NCBI RefSeq assembly: GCF_014635205.1 | Contig: NZ_BMCN01000001.1 | Coordinates: forward strand, 558,001-622,000 | DNA from: Jeotgalicoccus aerolatus | GTDB taxonomy: Bacteria; Bacillota; Bacilli; Staphylococcales; Salinicoccaceae | DNA length: 64,000 nt | Direction: 5' to 3' | Shown here: piece by piece, positions 10,602-18,466 of the stretch | Position numbering within the stretch: the stretch's first letter is position 1 | Layout of the letters: each line of letters starts with the position of its first letter | Program-made: the position numbers and the translations under genes | Notes under the pieces: generated by a model | Database searches by the model: none | Seen by the model: the letters and a program-made list of their open reading frames with translations, nothing else | What the model was told of the DNA's origin: nothing

Positions 10602-11456
10602 TCAGTCCTCCAGTGATTCAGGGTCGCGTTTTAAAACGAATACCGTATCTACATCATTCAAATCGCTGTTCATCTGAACATGCGCATTTTGACTTAGACC
10701 GTACTCATCATTTTCCACTTCGACGACTGTCCCGATCACTATACCTTCCGGAAAGGCTCCTGTCAGACCCGATGTATATACTTCATCGCCCGTTTCAAGT
10801 TTAACCTGACTCTTAATATTTTCTACAACCAGCGCATTATTTTCAGTATCAAAATTGCGGATATTACCATATACGGCCTCACCATCGTGTCTAACCTCAA
10901 CGGACATATTATTTTGTGATGCGTTCGTTGATATCATTTCGATAAAGCTGGAATTGCCGTTGACACGTGTAACAATCCCGATCAAACCTTCTGAGGTTGA
11001 CACTGCCATGCCTTCTTCAATACCGTCTTTCTCACCTTTATCTATAGTGAAAGAATCCAGCCACTGGTCTGGCGAGCGTGAAATCACACTGGCATTGATC
11101 GTCTCATAATCCATATTCGAACTGACATCCAAAGATTCACGAAGAGACTCATTCTCTTCTGCCAGCCGCTCGTTATCCGCCTGCAGCTGCGGGAGCATAT
11201 CCAGCTGCTCTTTTAATTTCTCATTTTCTTCCAGCGCACTGAAACTTCCTATTATATCTGAAAAAATATTTCCGATAAATCCGAACGGTGCATTGACAGC
11301 TTTTTGTGTCACTGCAACCGAATCACCGGTAAATTGTTCTGCTTTCGTTGTGGAATCTCTATCCGTCAGCGAAAAGCCAATTAATGCAATTAGTACTACT
11401 ATGCCAAACAGCACGATTAACATGCGGTTTCTATTAAAAAACTTAGTCACTCTCAT
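10602..11456 (-). CDS. mreC: Rod shape-determining protein MreC
   Basis: MreC is a bitopic membrane protein that organises cell-wall synthases. The 284-residue product has a short basic N-terminus (MRVTKFFNRNR), one membrane helix at about 12-30, a coiled coil at about 70-110 rich in Glu and Leu, and the extracytoplasmic beta domain with SPDQWLDSFTIDKGEKDGI and a late GDEVYTSGL block. The frame is open to 11495, but a G-rich ribosome site just before 11456 and the family N-terminus support this start. Confidence 0.93.
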   Translation of the reverse strand: MRVTKFFNRNRMLIVLFGIVVLIALIGFSLTDRDSTTKAEQFTGDSVAVTQKAVNAPFGFIGNIFSDIIGSFSALEENEKLKEQLDMLPQLQADNERLAEENESLRESLDVSSNMDYETINASVISRSPDQWLDSFTIDKGEKDGIEEGMAVSTSEGLIGIVTRVNGNSSFIEMISTNASQNNMSVEVRHDGEAVYGNIRNFDTENNALVVENIKSQVKLETGDEVYTSGLTGAFPEGIVIGTVVEVENDEYGLSQNAHVQMNSDLNDVDTVFVLKRDPESLED

Positions 11457-11521
11457 GCCGCCCCCAAAAATTAATATCTGGGTAAATAATACCACATTTA
11501 ATCACAGACTATAAACTAATC

Positions 11522-12670
11522 TCACCAGAGATTTTTTATCTCGGCCAGTCTTTTTGTAAATGCAGTTAAATCCTGATCGTCCACAGCAAGTGAAATTCTA
11601 ATATAATCTTCCGCTCTGCTGCCAAACGGCTTGCCCGGTGTCACTAATATCGACTGTTCTTTAAGCAGATATTTAGTGAAGCTCTCTCCATTGAACCCGT
11701 CAGGCACTTTTATCCAGCCGAAAATCCCGCCTTCAATCGGTTCTAACGGAATATTTAAGTCTGCCAGCGCATCGCTAATAAATGCTTTTCTTCTATTAAA
11801 TATTTCATTTTGTGCCGGAATCAGTTCATCTGCATTATCGAGCGCTGCAATTGCAGCATCCTGTGTCACACCAAATACCCCGGCATTCGTATGATCCTGG
11901 AATTTATTAATACTTTCAATCATATCCTTATTGCCTGCAGCGAAACCGATTCTGTAGCCGGACATATTGAATCCTTTTGATAAAGAATATATTTCAATTG
12001 CAGTATCGAAGTTTGGATCGCTCGTTAATATGCTGGGATGCTTTTCATTGTAACCAAAAGCAGCATAGGCAAAGTCGTGAACAATCTGAGTTTGACTTCC
12101 TTTAAATCTTTTAATTACATCGTCAAAAAATGTTTGATCAGCAGCAGCGCCGAGCGGGTTTGACGGATAATTTAAATAAATTAAATCCGTATCTTCCAGC
12201 TCATCTGACAGCGCATCAAAGTCCGGCAGATAATTGTTTTCTTTAAGCAGCGGCATATCGATCAGTCTGGCACCGGCCAATTCCACTGCAGTAATATAAT
12301 CCGCATAGCCCGGATTCGGCAGCATAATGCCGGCTCCCGGATCAACATGCGCCAGCGGGAAATTAACGAGTGCATTTTTCGTACCGAACAATATCGCGAT
12401 GTTGTCATCTTCCAGAGTCACACCGTAAGTTCTTTTATAAAATTTTCTAATGCTTTCCTTTAATTCAGGCTTGCCGCGAAATGCACCGTATTTCTGATTT
12501 TCTTCTTTATCGATTGCTGTTTTAACTGCATCTGTGATGACCTTCGGAGTTTTACCGTCAGGAATACCGACAGCGAAATTTAAGAGCGGTTTACTTCCCG
12601 TTTCAAGCTTTTCATTCATCATGCTGCTGAAATAGCTCGGCGATAGAGCGTTTAATAATTTACTGCTCAT
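11522..12670 (-). CDS. PLP-dependent class I/II aminotransferase, last gene of the met operon
   Basis: This 382-residue fold-type I enzyme holds the lysine of the PLP site in SLSKGFNMSGYRIGF and the usual NYPSNPLG and VHDFAYAAF blocks. The exact substrate is not shown by sequence. It begins directly after the metQ-like stop codon and lies under the same SAM riboswitch. I infer a role in methionine metabolism, such as transamination of methionine or its 2-oxo precursor. Similar proteins are often loosely named aspartate or LL-diaminopimelate aminotransferase. Confidence 0.85.
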   Translation of the reverse strand: MSSKLLNALSPSYFSSMMNEKLETGSKPLLNFAVGIPDGKTPKVITDAVKTAIDKEENQKYGAFRGKPELKESIRKFYKRTYGVTLEDDNIAILFGTKNALVNFPLAHVDPGAGIMLPNPGYADYITAVELAGARLIDMPLLKENNYLPDFDALSDELEDTDLIYLNYPSNPLGAAADQTFFDDVIKRFKGSQTQIVHDFAYAAFGYNEKHPSILTSDPNFDTAIEIYSLSKGFNMSGYRIGFAAGNKDMIESINKFQDHTNAGVFGVTQDAAIAALDNADELIPAQNEIFNRRKAFISDALADLNIPLEPIEGGIFGWIKVPDGFNGESFTKYLLKEQSILVTPGKPFGSRAEDYIRISLAVDDQDLTAFTKRLAEIKNLW

Positions 12671-13477
12671 TTATTCGTCCTCCTCCGGTTTATCGAATCC
12701 TTTAAAATCAGCATCGATGACTTCATTAAATTCGTCTGACTGAACTGCATTCAATAAATCTTCTTCTAGTTTACTGCCTTCATCTTCTTTGTTAATAACG
12801 ATTTGATTTCTAAAGTATTCATTCATATTTTCCAGTGTCAGCGCATCGTCCAGATTCATTTCACTGGCTAAAGCGAAGTTGCCTGGTACTAAAGATAAAC
12901 CAATCTGGTCAACACTTCTCGGCAGCTGTCCCGCATCCTGGAATATAAATTCAAGATTTTTCTTATTATCAATAATATCGGCTTCTTCAATCGCAAACAT
13001 ATCTGCATCTTCACTAATAGTAATCAGACCGGCATCCTGCAATGTTAAAAATCCGCGGCTGGAGTTAACCGGATCTAAGGGTAAAGCCACTTCACTGCCG
13101 GATGAGATATCTTCAACAGAGTCATATTCACTGCTGTAAAGCCCCATTGGCGCCGTAGGCACTTGAACTATATTTTTTAAATCCGCATCATTTTCTTCAT
13201 TATAACTTTCCATGAACAATACGTTCTGGAACAGGTTGGCATCCAGGTCTCCATTGGCCAGCGCATTGTTCGGCTGAATATAGTCGCTGTACTCAATGAT
13301 TTCTACTGTGTAACCTTCTTCTTCAAGAACTGGTTTTAAAGCATAGGTTGCCATATCGGCAAAAGGACCGCTGGATGCACCGATTGTGATGACCTCGCCT
13401 TCATCTTCATATAGAAGAATGCTGGTACCTACAATGACAACAAGCGTACCAATTAAAAACATTATTATCCCGCGCAT
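12671..13477 (-). CDS. metQ: MetQ-like methionine-binding protein without a lipobox
   Basis: This is the substrate-binding component of a methionine ABC importer (NlpA family). Body motifs fit: ITIGASSGPFADMA near the N-terminus, DANLFQN, APMGLYS and a late NQIVINKED. Most relatives are lipoproteins, but the N-terminal hydrophobic segment here (residues 3-22) contains no cysteine, so it is probably held by an uncleaved membrane helix. An AGAGGA-like ribosome site precedes the ATG at 13477. It abuts metI and the aminotransferase with no gap. Confidence 0.88.
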   Translation of the reverse strand: MRGIIMFLIGTLVVIVGTSILLYEDEGEVITIGASSGPFADMATYALKPVLEEEGYTVEIIEYSDYIQPNNALANGDLDANLFQNVLFMESYNEENDADLKNIVQVPTAPMGLYSSEYDSVEDISSGSEVALPLDPVNSSRGFLTLQDAGLITISEDADMFAIEEADIIDNKKNLEFIFQDAGQLPRSVDQIGLSLVPGNFALASEMNLDDALTLENMNEYFRNQIVINKEDEGSKLEEDLLNAVQSDEFNEVIDADFKGFDKPEEDE

Positions 13478-14137
13478 TTATTTTTCCTCCCCTCTGTTTG
13501 AAATGAAATCTCCTGCCCACTGAACAATCTGAACGATAATCACCAGCACAATCACCGTAATAATCATCGTTAATGTGTCATAGCGGTAATAACCATATCG
13601 GATTGCAAGATCACCGACACCGCCGCCGCCGACAACACCAGCTGTTGCACTAAAGGCAATAATAGAAATAATCGTCAATGTAATGGCCTGCGTAATGCTT
13701 TTCTTCGCCTCAGGAAGCAGAACATCCGTGACGATTAAATAAATTGGTGCACCGCCTGCGATACTCGCTTCGATCACGCCGTCTTTAACTCCGTTAAAAC
13801 TCGATTCCACCAGGCGTGCAAACAGCGGTACTGCTGCGATAGATAAGGCAACACTTGCAAAAACCGGGCCGTGAGATGCATTGACGAGCCATGTTGCAAA
13901 GGGCATTATCGCCACGATTAAAATAATAAAAGGGAATGACCGGATGATATTGACAATCCAGCCGAGCGTTGCATTTAAAGGCTTTATTTTAAAGAGCAGC
14001 GGATGCTGCGTAATATATAACAGTATGCCGAGAGGCAAACCGATTAAAACTGCAAAAAATATTGAAATTGAAACCATCAGTGCTGTTTCAAGCAGTGCCC
14101 GATAGAGTAATGGCCAAAGCTGACTGAAATTATCCAA
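13478..14137 (-). CDS. metI: Methionine ABC importer permease MetI
   Basis: MetI is the membrane channel of the MetNIQ importer. The 219-residue product has about five membrane helices, and the cytoplasmic EAA loop is visible around GVIEASIAGGAPIYLIV. The start overlaps the end of metN by 8 bases, a sign of coupled translation. Confidence 0.94.
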   Translation of the reverse strand: MDNFSQLWPLLYRALLETALMVSISIFFAVLIGLPLGILLYITQHPLLFKIKPLNATLGWIVNIIRSFPFIILIVAIMPFATWLVNASHGPVFASVALSIAAVPLFARLVESSFNGVKDGVIEASIAGGAPIYLIVTDVLLPEAKKSITQAITLTIISIIAFSATAGVVGGGGVGDLAIRYGYYRYDTLTMIITVIVLVIIVQIVQWAGDFISNRGEEK

Positions 14138-15143
14138 TATAACCCACCCTTTCTATACCGTTTGTTTCATCGATATGTGTTTTTAGTCTGCTGATTTCTT
14201 CTGTTTCCCCCGACACCTGGAACATCAAGAAACCGAGCGGCTGGTCTTTAATATATTCAATCCGGCCGTTTAAAATACTAATATCTAAATCAAAATCCCT
14301 GTACAGCTGATTCAAATAATTCTCTTCAGCATTTTCACTTAAAAACTGAATGGTAATAATTTGATTTTCAGACGATTCTGTAATTTGTTCCGGCACTTCA
14401 AAATTATATATTTCCTGCACAAAATCTTTTGTAATTTCTGCTTTTGGATGACTGAACAACTCATATGTTTCGCCGCTTTCAACAATTTCACCGGCTGACA
14501 TCACGCCGACTCGGTCAGCAATTTCTTTAATGACTTCCATCTCATGAGTAATGATGACAATAGTGAGCCCCAGAGATTTGTTGATACTTTTTAATAGATT
14601 TAAAATGCTTTTCGTTGTATCCGGGTCTAAAGCGCTCGTTGCTTCATCACAGAGTAAAATATCGGGGTTATTCGCCAGCGCTCTCGCGATACCGACGCGC
14701 TGCTTCTGCCCCCCGCTTAAATTCGAAGCGCTGATGTTTGATTTATCGTTTAAACCGACGAGATTTAACAACTCCTCAATACGTGCCGGAACATCTTTCT
14801 TATCATATTTACTTGCTTTAAGTACAAACTCTATATTTTCATAGACCGTTTTTGATTCTATTAAATTAAACTGCTGGAAAATCATACCGATTTTCTGGCG
14901 TCTGATGCGAAGATCTTTAGCTGACATCTCAGTTAGATTATCATCTCCGACAGTGACAGTACCCGATGACGGCTGCTCTAATAAATTGATTAATCTGAGC
15001 AGTGTACTTTTCCCAGCTCCGGAATAACCGATTAAACCGTAAATTTCACCAGTCTGAACTGATAAAGACGTCGGTTTCAGTGCCTCCACTGTCCTTCCTT
15101 TTAAATAATAAGTTTTAGATACGTTATCCAGCTGAATGCTCAT
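14130..15143 (-). CDS. metN: Methionine ABC importer ATPase MetN
   Basis: MetN powers methionine uptake. The 337-residue protein has Walker A GYSGAGKST near 38, signature LSGGQKQR near 141, Walker B ILLCDEATSALD, and a C-terminal NIL domain (about 260-337) that in this family senses methionine and lowers transport. It is the first gene of metN-metI-metQ-aminotransferase and directly follows the SAM riboswitch. Confidence 0.95.
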   Translation of the reverse strand: MSIQLDNVSKTYYLKGRTVEALKPTSLSVQTGEIYGLIGYSGAGKSTLLRLINLLEQPSSGTVTVGDDNLTEMSAKDLRIRRQKIGMIFQQFNLIESKTVYENIEFVLKASKYDKKDVPARIEELLNLVGLNDKSNISASNLSGGQKQRVGIARALANNPDILLCDEATSALDPDTTKSILNLLKSINKSLGLTIVIITHEMEVIKEIADRVGVMSAGEIVESGETYELFSHPKAEITKDFVQEIYNFEVPEQITESSENQIITIQFLSENAEENYLNQLYRDFDLDISILNGRIEYIKDQPLGFLMFQVSGETEEISRLKTHIDETNGIERVGYIG

Positions 15144-15175
15144 GTATTCCCTCCTGTACGATATAAAAATATATT

Positions 15176-15208
15176 AAAAAGCCATTTATCTAAATAGACA
15201 AATGGCTG
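15176..15208 (-). terminator. Regulated terminator of the SAM riboswitch
   Basis: On the minus strand GCCATTTGTC pairs with GATAAATGGC (one wobble) around a 6-nt loop, followed by a T run. It sits between the SAM aptamer and metN, where an S-box expression platform belongs. Confidence 0.85.
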
Positions 15209-15215
15209 TGTTTCA

Positions 15216-15312
15216 TTATCTTTCAAGCCGATGCCTGCAGGATTTAGCACAGTACTTGAAAAGCCTGCTGCTGAGACTTCATAGGGCCTGATCCCTCCAT
15301 CTCTCTGGATAA
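15216..15312 (-). ncRNA. SAM-I (S-box) riboswitch
   Basis: The minus-strand leader of metN holds the S-box signature: TTATCCAGAGAG, then GGAGGGATCAGGCCC and TATGAAG, a middle part rich in CAGCAGCAGG, and a closing GAAAGATAA that pairs with the opening TTATC to form P1. SAM binding should favour the downstream terminator and turn the operon off when methionine is plentiful. Confidence 0.93.
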
Positions 15313-15333
15313 TTACATATTTAATTGTATATC

Positions 15334-15362
15334 ATACTAAAGTAACAAGGATTAATTGTCAA
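15334..15362 (-). promoter_or_regulatory. Promoter of the met operon
   Basis: TTGACA (15357-15362) and TAGTAT (15334-15339) lie 17 bp apart on the minus strand, about 25 bp before the riboswitch. A nearby TATGAT is an alternative -10. Confidence 0.6.
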
Positions 15363-15383
15363 ACAATTTTTAATTATTGCTAT

Positions 15384-15854
15384 TTAGGCAGTAATTTCTC
15401 TTCTATAAACAAACTTGCTTCGGCAATATCTGCAAATATATCGCTTATTGTAGCCTTTAACTTTTTTAGTAAACTGATAGCCGCATTTTGGACATTCATA
15501 TAAATACGCATTGCCTTTATAGTGATAACTTCTCGTTTTAGAAATCCCCAGCGCATCCAGCGTCTGAATAAACTCAGCATCGGAATCACGAAAAGGTTTA
15601 TTTAAAGTATAGAGCGCGTAATGTACACATTCATGATAGAGTACATCTAAAATCGCTTCCTGGTCATTGTGAACGATAAAATTATAAGACATCACAATTT
15701 CTTTAGAATATACTGATTTATTTTTGTATTTTATTAGAAAAGCACCGAGCTTTGACTTCATTCTTTTAGATATGCGTATAGATATATTTAAAGGAAGATT
15801 AAAATTTTCTAAGAGAAAAGCCTCAGCATAATATTCTAGTGTTTCTGTTTTCAA
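15384..15854 (-). CDS. SprT-like zinc-metalloprotease family protein
   Basis: Members of the SprT family are predicted zinc metalloproteins; eukaryotic relatives cut DNA-protein crosslinks, but the bacterial short forms have no settled role. The HExxH site is HECVHYAL, and a C-terminal zinc ribbon is made by CPKCG and CRYC. The frame is open to a TTG at 15893, but that codon touches the U tract of a terminator and lacks a ribosome site. The TTG at 15854 follows AGGTGA by a proper distance, giving 156 residues. The 42 bases between terminator and start suggest either read-through expression or attenuation. Confidence 0.85.
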   Translation of the reverse strand: MKTETLEYYAEAFLLENFNLPLNISIRISKRMKSKLGAFLIKYKNKSVYSKEIVMSYNFIVHNDQEAILDVLYHECVHYALYTLNKPFRDSDAEFIQTLDALGISKTRSYHYKGNAYLYECPKCGYQFTKKVKGYNKRYICRYCRSKFVYRREITA

Positions 15855-15893
15855 ATCATCACCTGCTTTGATAAACTTTCTTAAAAAATGCAA

Positions 15894-15920
15894 TAAAAAA
15901 AGGGAGATCTAAGTCTCCCT
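15894..15920 (-). terminator. Intrinsic terminator of the candidate small RNA
   Basis: AGGGAGA-CTTAGA-TCTCCCT on the minus strand forms a 7-bp stem followed by seven T residues. There is no T tract on the plus side. Confidence 0.85.
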
Positions 15921-16043
15921 AACAGATAAATAATATAATATGATATCTAGGCCAAAGGCACTATCGAAGAACGAGTGAGTTAATGATATGAAGAGTATAG
16001 CTTTAACTTATGTGTGTTCGTTCTGTTATGTATTTCTTAATAT
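15894..16043 (-). ncRNA. Candidate small RNA or attenuated leader upstream of the SprT-like gene
   Basis: A consensus promoter (16050-16078) and an intrinsic terminator (15894-15920) define a likely transcript of about 150 nt on the minus strand with no convincing reading frame. It can fold: AGAACGA near the 5' end pairs with TCGTTCT, an inner AGTTAA pairs with TTAACT, and GCC-TTT-GGC forms a small hairpin before the terminator. The SprT-like start is 40 bases beyond the terminator, so it may be a stand-alone sRNA or a regulated leader. I do not recognise it as a known Staphylococcus sRNA family. Confidence 0.55.
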
Positions 16044-16049
16044 ATTCTC

Positions 16050-16078
16050 ATTATATTTTAATGTTCGGCACATTTCAA
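16050..16078 (-). promoter_or_regulatory. Promoter of the candidate small RNA
   Basis: TTGAAA (16073-16078) and TATAAT (16050-16055) are spaced by 17 bp on the minus strand, a near-perfect SigA promoter with no gene start close behind it. Confidence 0.75.
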
Positions 16079-16220
16079 CCCAATATTCGTATTTTCTGAC
16101 TTTGTAACCTCGTTGTAATAAACATGGTAATATTTCATTATATTTCTGCCTCATTAGTGTAATTATTACTCATTTTAGCAAATATAGCAAGCGGACTTTT
16201 GAAATTTACCTAAAGTAATT

Positions 16221-17093
16221 TCAAATGGCCTGTTTATCTTTTGCAATTACAAGATGCATATCCACCGTAATATCTTTATTCCCCTGACTTGAAAATGTTT
16301 CAATTTGATCTCGCTCTGCATGCCAGCCTAACGGCGTCATCGATATTAAATTTTTCAAGGCTGCTTCATCCAGATTTTTAGTATAAGTCATACGCTCTTC
16401 ACTAATAATTTCGACGTTTTTCTTCATCAATTCTACAGTATCATTGTTTTCATACTGGCTCTCAGCTGTATTATTAAATAACGCGTGCCGGATTTCCTGT
16501 AAATAGCCGCTGCCTGGAATGATTTTTATAATCAAACCGTCTTGAGTCAGAATCCGTTTAAACTCTGAGTAATTGGCAGGGGATAAAAAGTTTAATATAT
16601 ATTTGCATGATTGATCTTTAAGCGGCGGATTAGCAAGGTCTCCGACAAACCACAGCGGCTGGTCATAATGTTTACCGGCCATTATAATGCCTTCTTTTGA
16701 AATATCCAGACCAATACCTCTTATGTTTTTGTCATTCACCTGATCCAGTATGCTTTGTAAATGAGATCCTTCTCCAGAACCTGCATCAAACAGCAGCGTG
16801 TATTCCTCTGCCTCAGGCTGAATCAGTTCAGCAATCTTTTTATGAATCGGCTCATACAAATCTGCTTCTGTAATAATATTATGACGGGCATGAAACAACG
16901 TATCATCATACTGGCTTGATACTGGTTTCTGCAACATATTGACATACCCTTGCTTAGCAAAGTCGAATGTATGGTTATTACAGCATTTTATACTTTTTAG
17001 GTCATCTATAGTGACTGTTTCATGACACAGCGGACATCGTAAACTGCTGCTGATGTCAGATGCATTAAGTGCACTCTGTTCGCGTTTTTTCAT
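16221..17093 (-). CDS. 23S rRNA (guanine-N1) methyltransferase, RlmA family
   Basis: RlmA-type enzymes methylate a guanine in helix 35 of 23S rRNA (G745 or G748). The 290-residue product has an N-terminal zinc finger (CPLCHE then CCNNH) followed by KQGYVNML and a Rossmann SAM domain with LLFDAGSGEGSHL, then FLSPANYSEFKRIL. Which of the two guanines is the target is not resolved; Gram-positive members usually act on G748. An AAGGTG ribosome site precedes the ATG at 17093; the GTG at 17102 lies within that site and was rejected. Confidence 0.88.
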   Translation of the reverse strand: MKKREQSALNASDISSSLRCPLCHETVTIDDLKSIKCCNNHTFDFAKQGYVNMLQKPVSSQYDDTLFHARHNIITEADLYEPIHKKIAELIQPEAEEYTLLFDAGSGEGSHLQSILDQVNDKNIRGIGLDISKEGIIMAGKHYDQPLWFVGDLANPPLKDQSCKYILNFLSPANYSEFKRILTQDGLIIKIIPGSGYLQEIRHALFNNTAESQYENNDTVELMKKNVEIISEERMTYTKNLDEAALKNLISMTPLGWHAERDQIETFSSQGNKDITVDMHLVIAKDKQAI

Positions 17094-17113
17094 CGTTAAC
17101 ACCTTCTGATTGG

Positions 17114-17143
17114 ATTATAATTTTTATCAATTTTACTTATCAA
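17114..17143 (-). promoter_or_regulatory. Promoter of rlmA-like gene
   Basis: TTGATA (17138-17143) and TATAAT (17114-17119) on the minus strand are 18 bp apart, just upstream of the ribosome site. Confidence 0.55.
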
Positions 17144-17174
17144 AAAATAATTATAGCATAGCGAATTATTAAGT

Positions 17175-17203
17175 TTGTAAATATATATTTATCATTCTAA
17201 TAT
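17175..17203 (+). promoter_or_regulatory. Promoter of the chromate transporter gene
   Basis: TTGTAA (17175-17180) and TAATAT (17198-17203) are 17 bp apart, about 40 bp before the gene, in the divergent intergenic region. Confidence 0.5.
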
Positions 17204-17246
17204 TCATGGTATCTTAGATGTAATCTTAATATCATAGGAGACATAC

Positions 17247-18422
17247 ATGAAAAAACTTCGTATACTGTTAGAAATTCTCATCGTTTCAACACGTCTTGGT
17301 TTAACTTCATTCGGCGGACCGACTGCCCATCTCGGCTACTTCCACACCGAATATGTCCGCCGCAAAAAATGGATGGATGAAAAAAGTTACGCAGACCTGG
17401 TCGCCTTGTCACAATTTCTGCCGGGTCCCGCCTCCAGTCAGGTCGGGATCGGTGTCGGTGTTATGCGCGGGGGCGTTTTAAGTGGACTGACTTCCTTTAT
17501 TGGCTTTACCTTACCGTCAGTCATCGTACTAATGATTTTCGCTTCATTGTTAACTACATTTAACATTGCAGATGCCGGCTGGATTCACGGCTTAAAAATT
17601 GTTGCCGTAGTCATCGTGCTGCATGCCATTATGGGAATGGGTAAAAATCTTGCACCGGATACACCAAGAAAAGTTATTGCGCTCTTAGCTCTGTTAGGCA
17701 CCTTATTATTTCAATCGGTGTTTACACAAGTGGGTGTCATACTTGTCGCTGCGGTCATTGGTTTTATTCTTTTTAAGAATAATGAAGAAGATGATCATCA
17801 GTCAGCATCCTTTCCAATTAAAAAGAGCGCTGCTGCTGGCTGTTTAATTTTATTTTTCATCTTACTATTCGCACTGCCTGCCCTTCGTGAACTTACCGGC
17901 TCCTACTGGATTGCTGTAATCGACAGCTTTTACCGGTCCGGTGCACTCGTCTTCGGAGGCGGTCACGTTGTCCTGCCGCTTTTGGAACAAGAACTTGTGC
18001 CTATGGGCTGGATTAGTGAAGAGGCGTTTTTAGCAGGTTATGGTGCAACTCAGGCAGTTCCCGGTCCCCTGTTTACATTCGCGGCCTATTTAGGTACTGT
18101 GATGAACGGCTGGATAGGCGGACTCATCGCGACTGCTGCGATATTCCTACCTGCATTTCTTTTAATACTGGGCGCCCTGCCTTTTTGGGATATGCTTCGT
18201 AATAATGCTAAAATAAAAGGTGCAGTCATGGGTGTGAATGCTGCCGTAATCGGTATTTTAATTTCTGCACTTTATACTCCTATTTGGACGAGCTCAATTT
18301 TACAAGCTGTTGACTTCGCACTCGCTGCGGTATTGTTTGTTATGTTAGTGTATTTCAAGCTTCCGCCGTGGGTCATCGTTGTCACCGGCGCACTCGGCGG
18401 AACATTAATCGGATTACTGTAA
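17247..18422 (+). CDS. chrA: Chromate transporter, two-domain CHR family (ChrA)
   Basis: CHR proteins export chromate or related oxyanions using the membrane potential. The 391-residue product has two homologous membrane halves. Each carries the family marks: SFGGPTAHLGYF with SQFLPGPASSQ in the first half, and VFGGGHVVLPLLEQE with TQAVPGPLFTFA in the second. The internal duplication marks the long-chain bidomain form. GGAG lies seven bases before the ATG. It stands alone, divergent from rlmA and ending at a shared terminator. Substrate assignment is by family only. Confidence 0.92.
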   Translation: MKKLRILLEILIVSTRLGLTSFGGPTAHLGYFHTEYVRRKKWMDEKSYADLVALSQFLPGPASSQVGIGVGVMRGGVLSGLTSFIGFTLPSVIVLMIFASLLTTFNIADAGWIHGLKIVAVVIVLHAIMGMGKNLAPDTPRKVIALLALLGTLLFQSVFTQVGVILVAAVIGFILFKNNEEDDHQSASFPIKKSAAAGCLILFFILLFALPALRELTGSYWIAVIDSFYRSGALVFGGGHVVLPLLEQELVPMGWISEEAFLAGYGATQAVPGPLFTFAAYLGTVMNGWIGGLIATAAIFLPAFLLILGALPFWDMLRNNAKIKGAVMGVNAAVIGILISALYTPIWTSSILQAVDFALAAVLFVMLVYFKLPPWVIVVTGALGGTLIGLL

Positions 18423-18426
18423 TATG

Positions 18427-18466
18427 AAAAAAACAGCTGCAAATTAAATTTGCAGCTGTTTTTTTA
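18427..18466. terminator. Bidirectional terminator between chrA and the nitronate monooxygenase gene
   Basis: AACAGCTGCAAATT pairs with AATTTGCAGCTGTT in a long stem with A and T tracts on both sides. It lies between convergent genes and serves both. Confidence 0.9.

Noticed and set aside
10613-11514. Several 60-84 codon plus-strand frames opposite mreC
   Set aside because: They are antisense to a well-supported gene, lack ribosome sites and have no recognisable protein features.
15894-16043. tmRNA, 6S RNA or a T-box leader as identity of the orphan transcript
   Set aside because: It is too short for tmRNA or 6S RNA, has no T-box core sequence, and no tRNA-like ends were seen.
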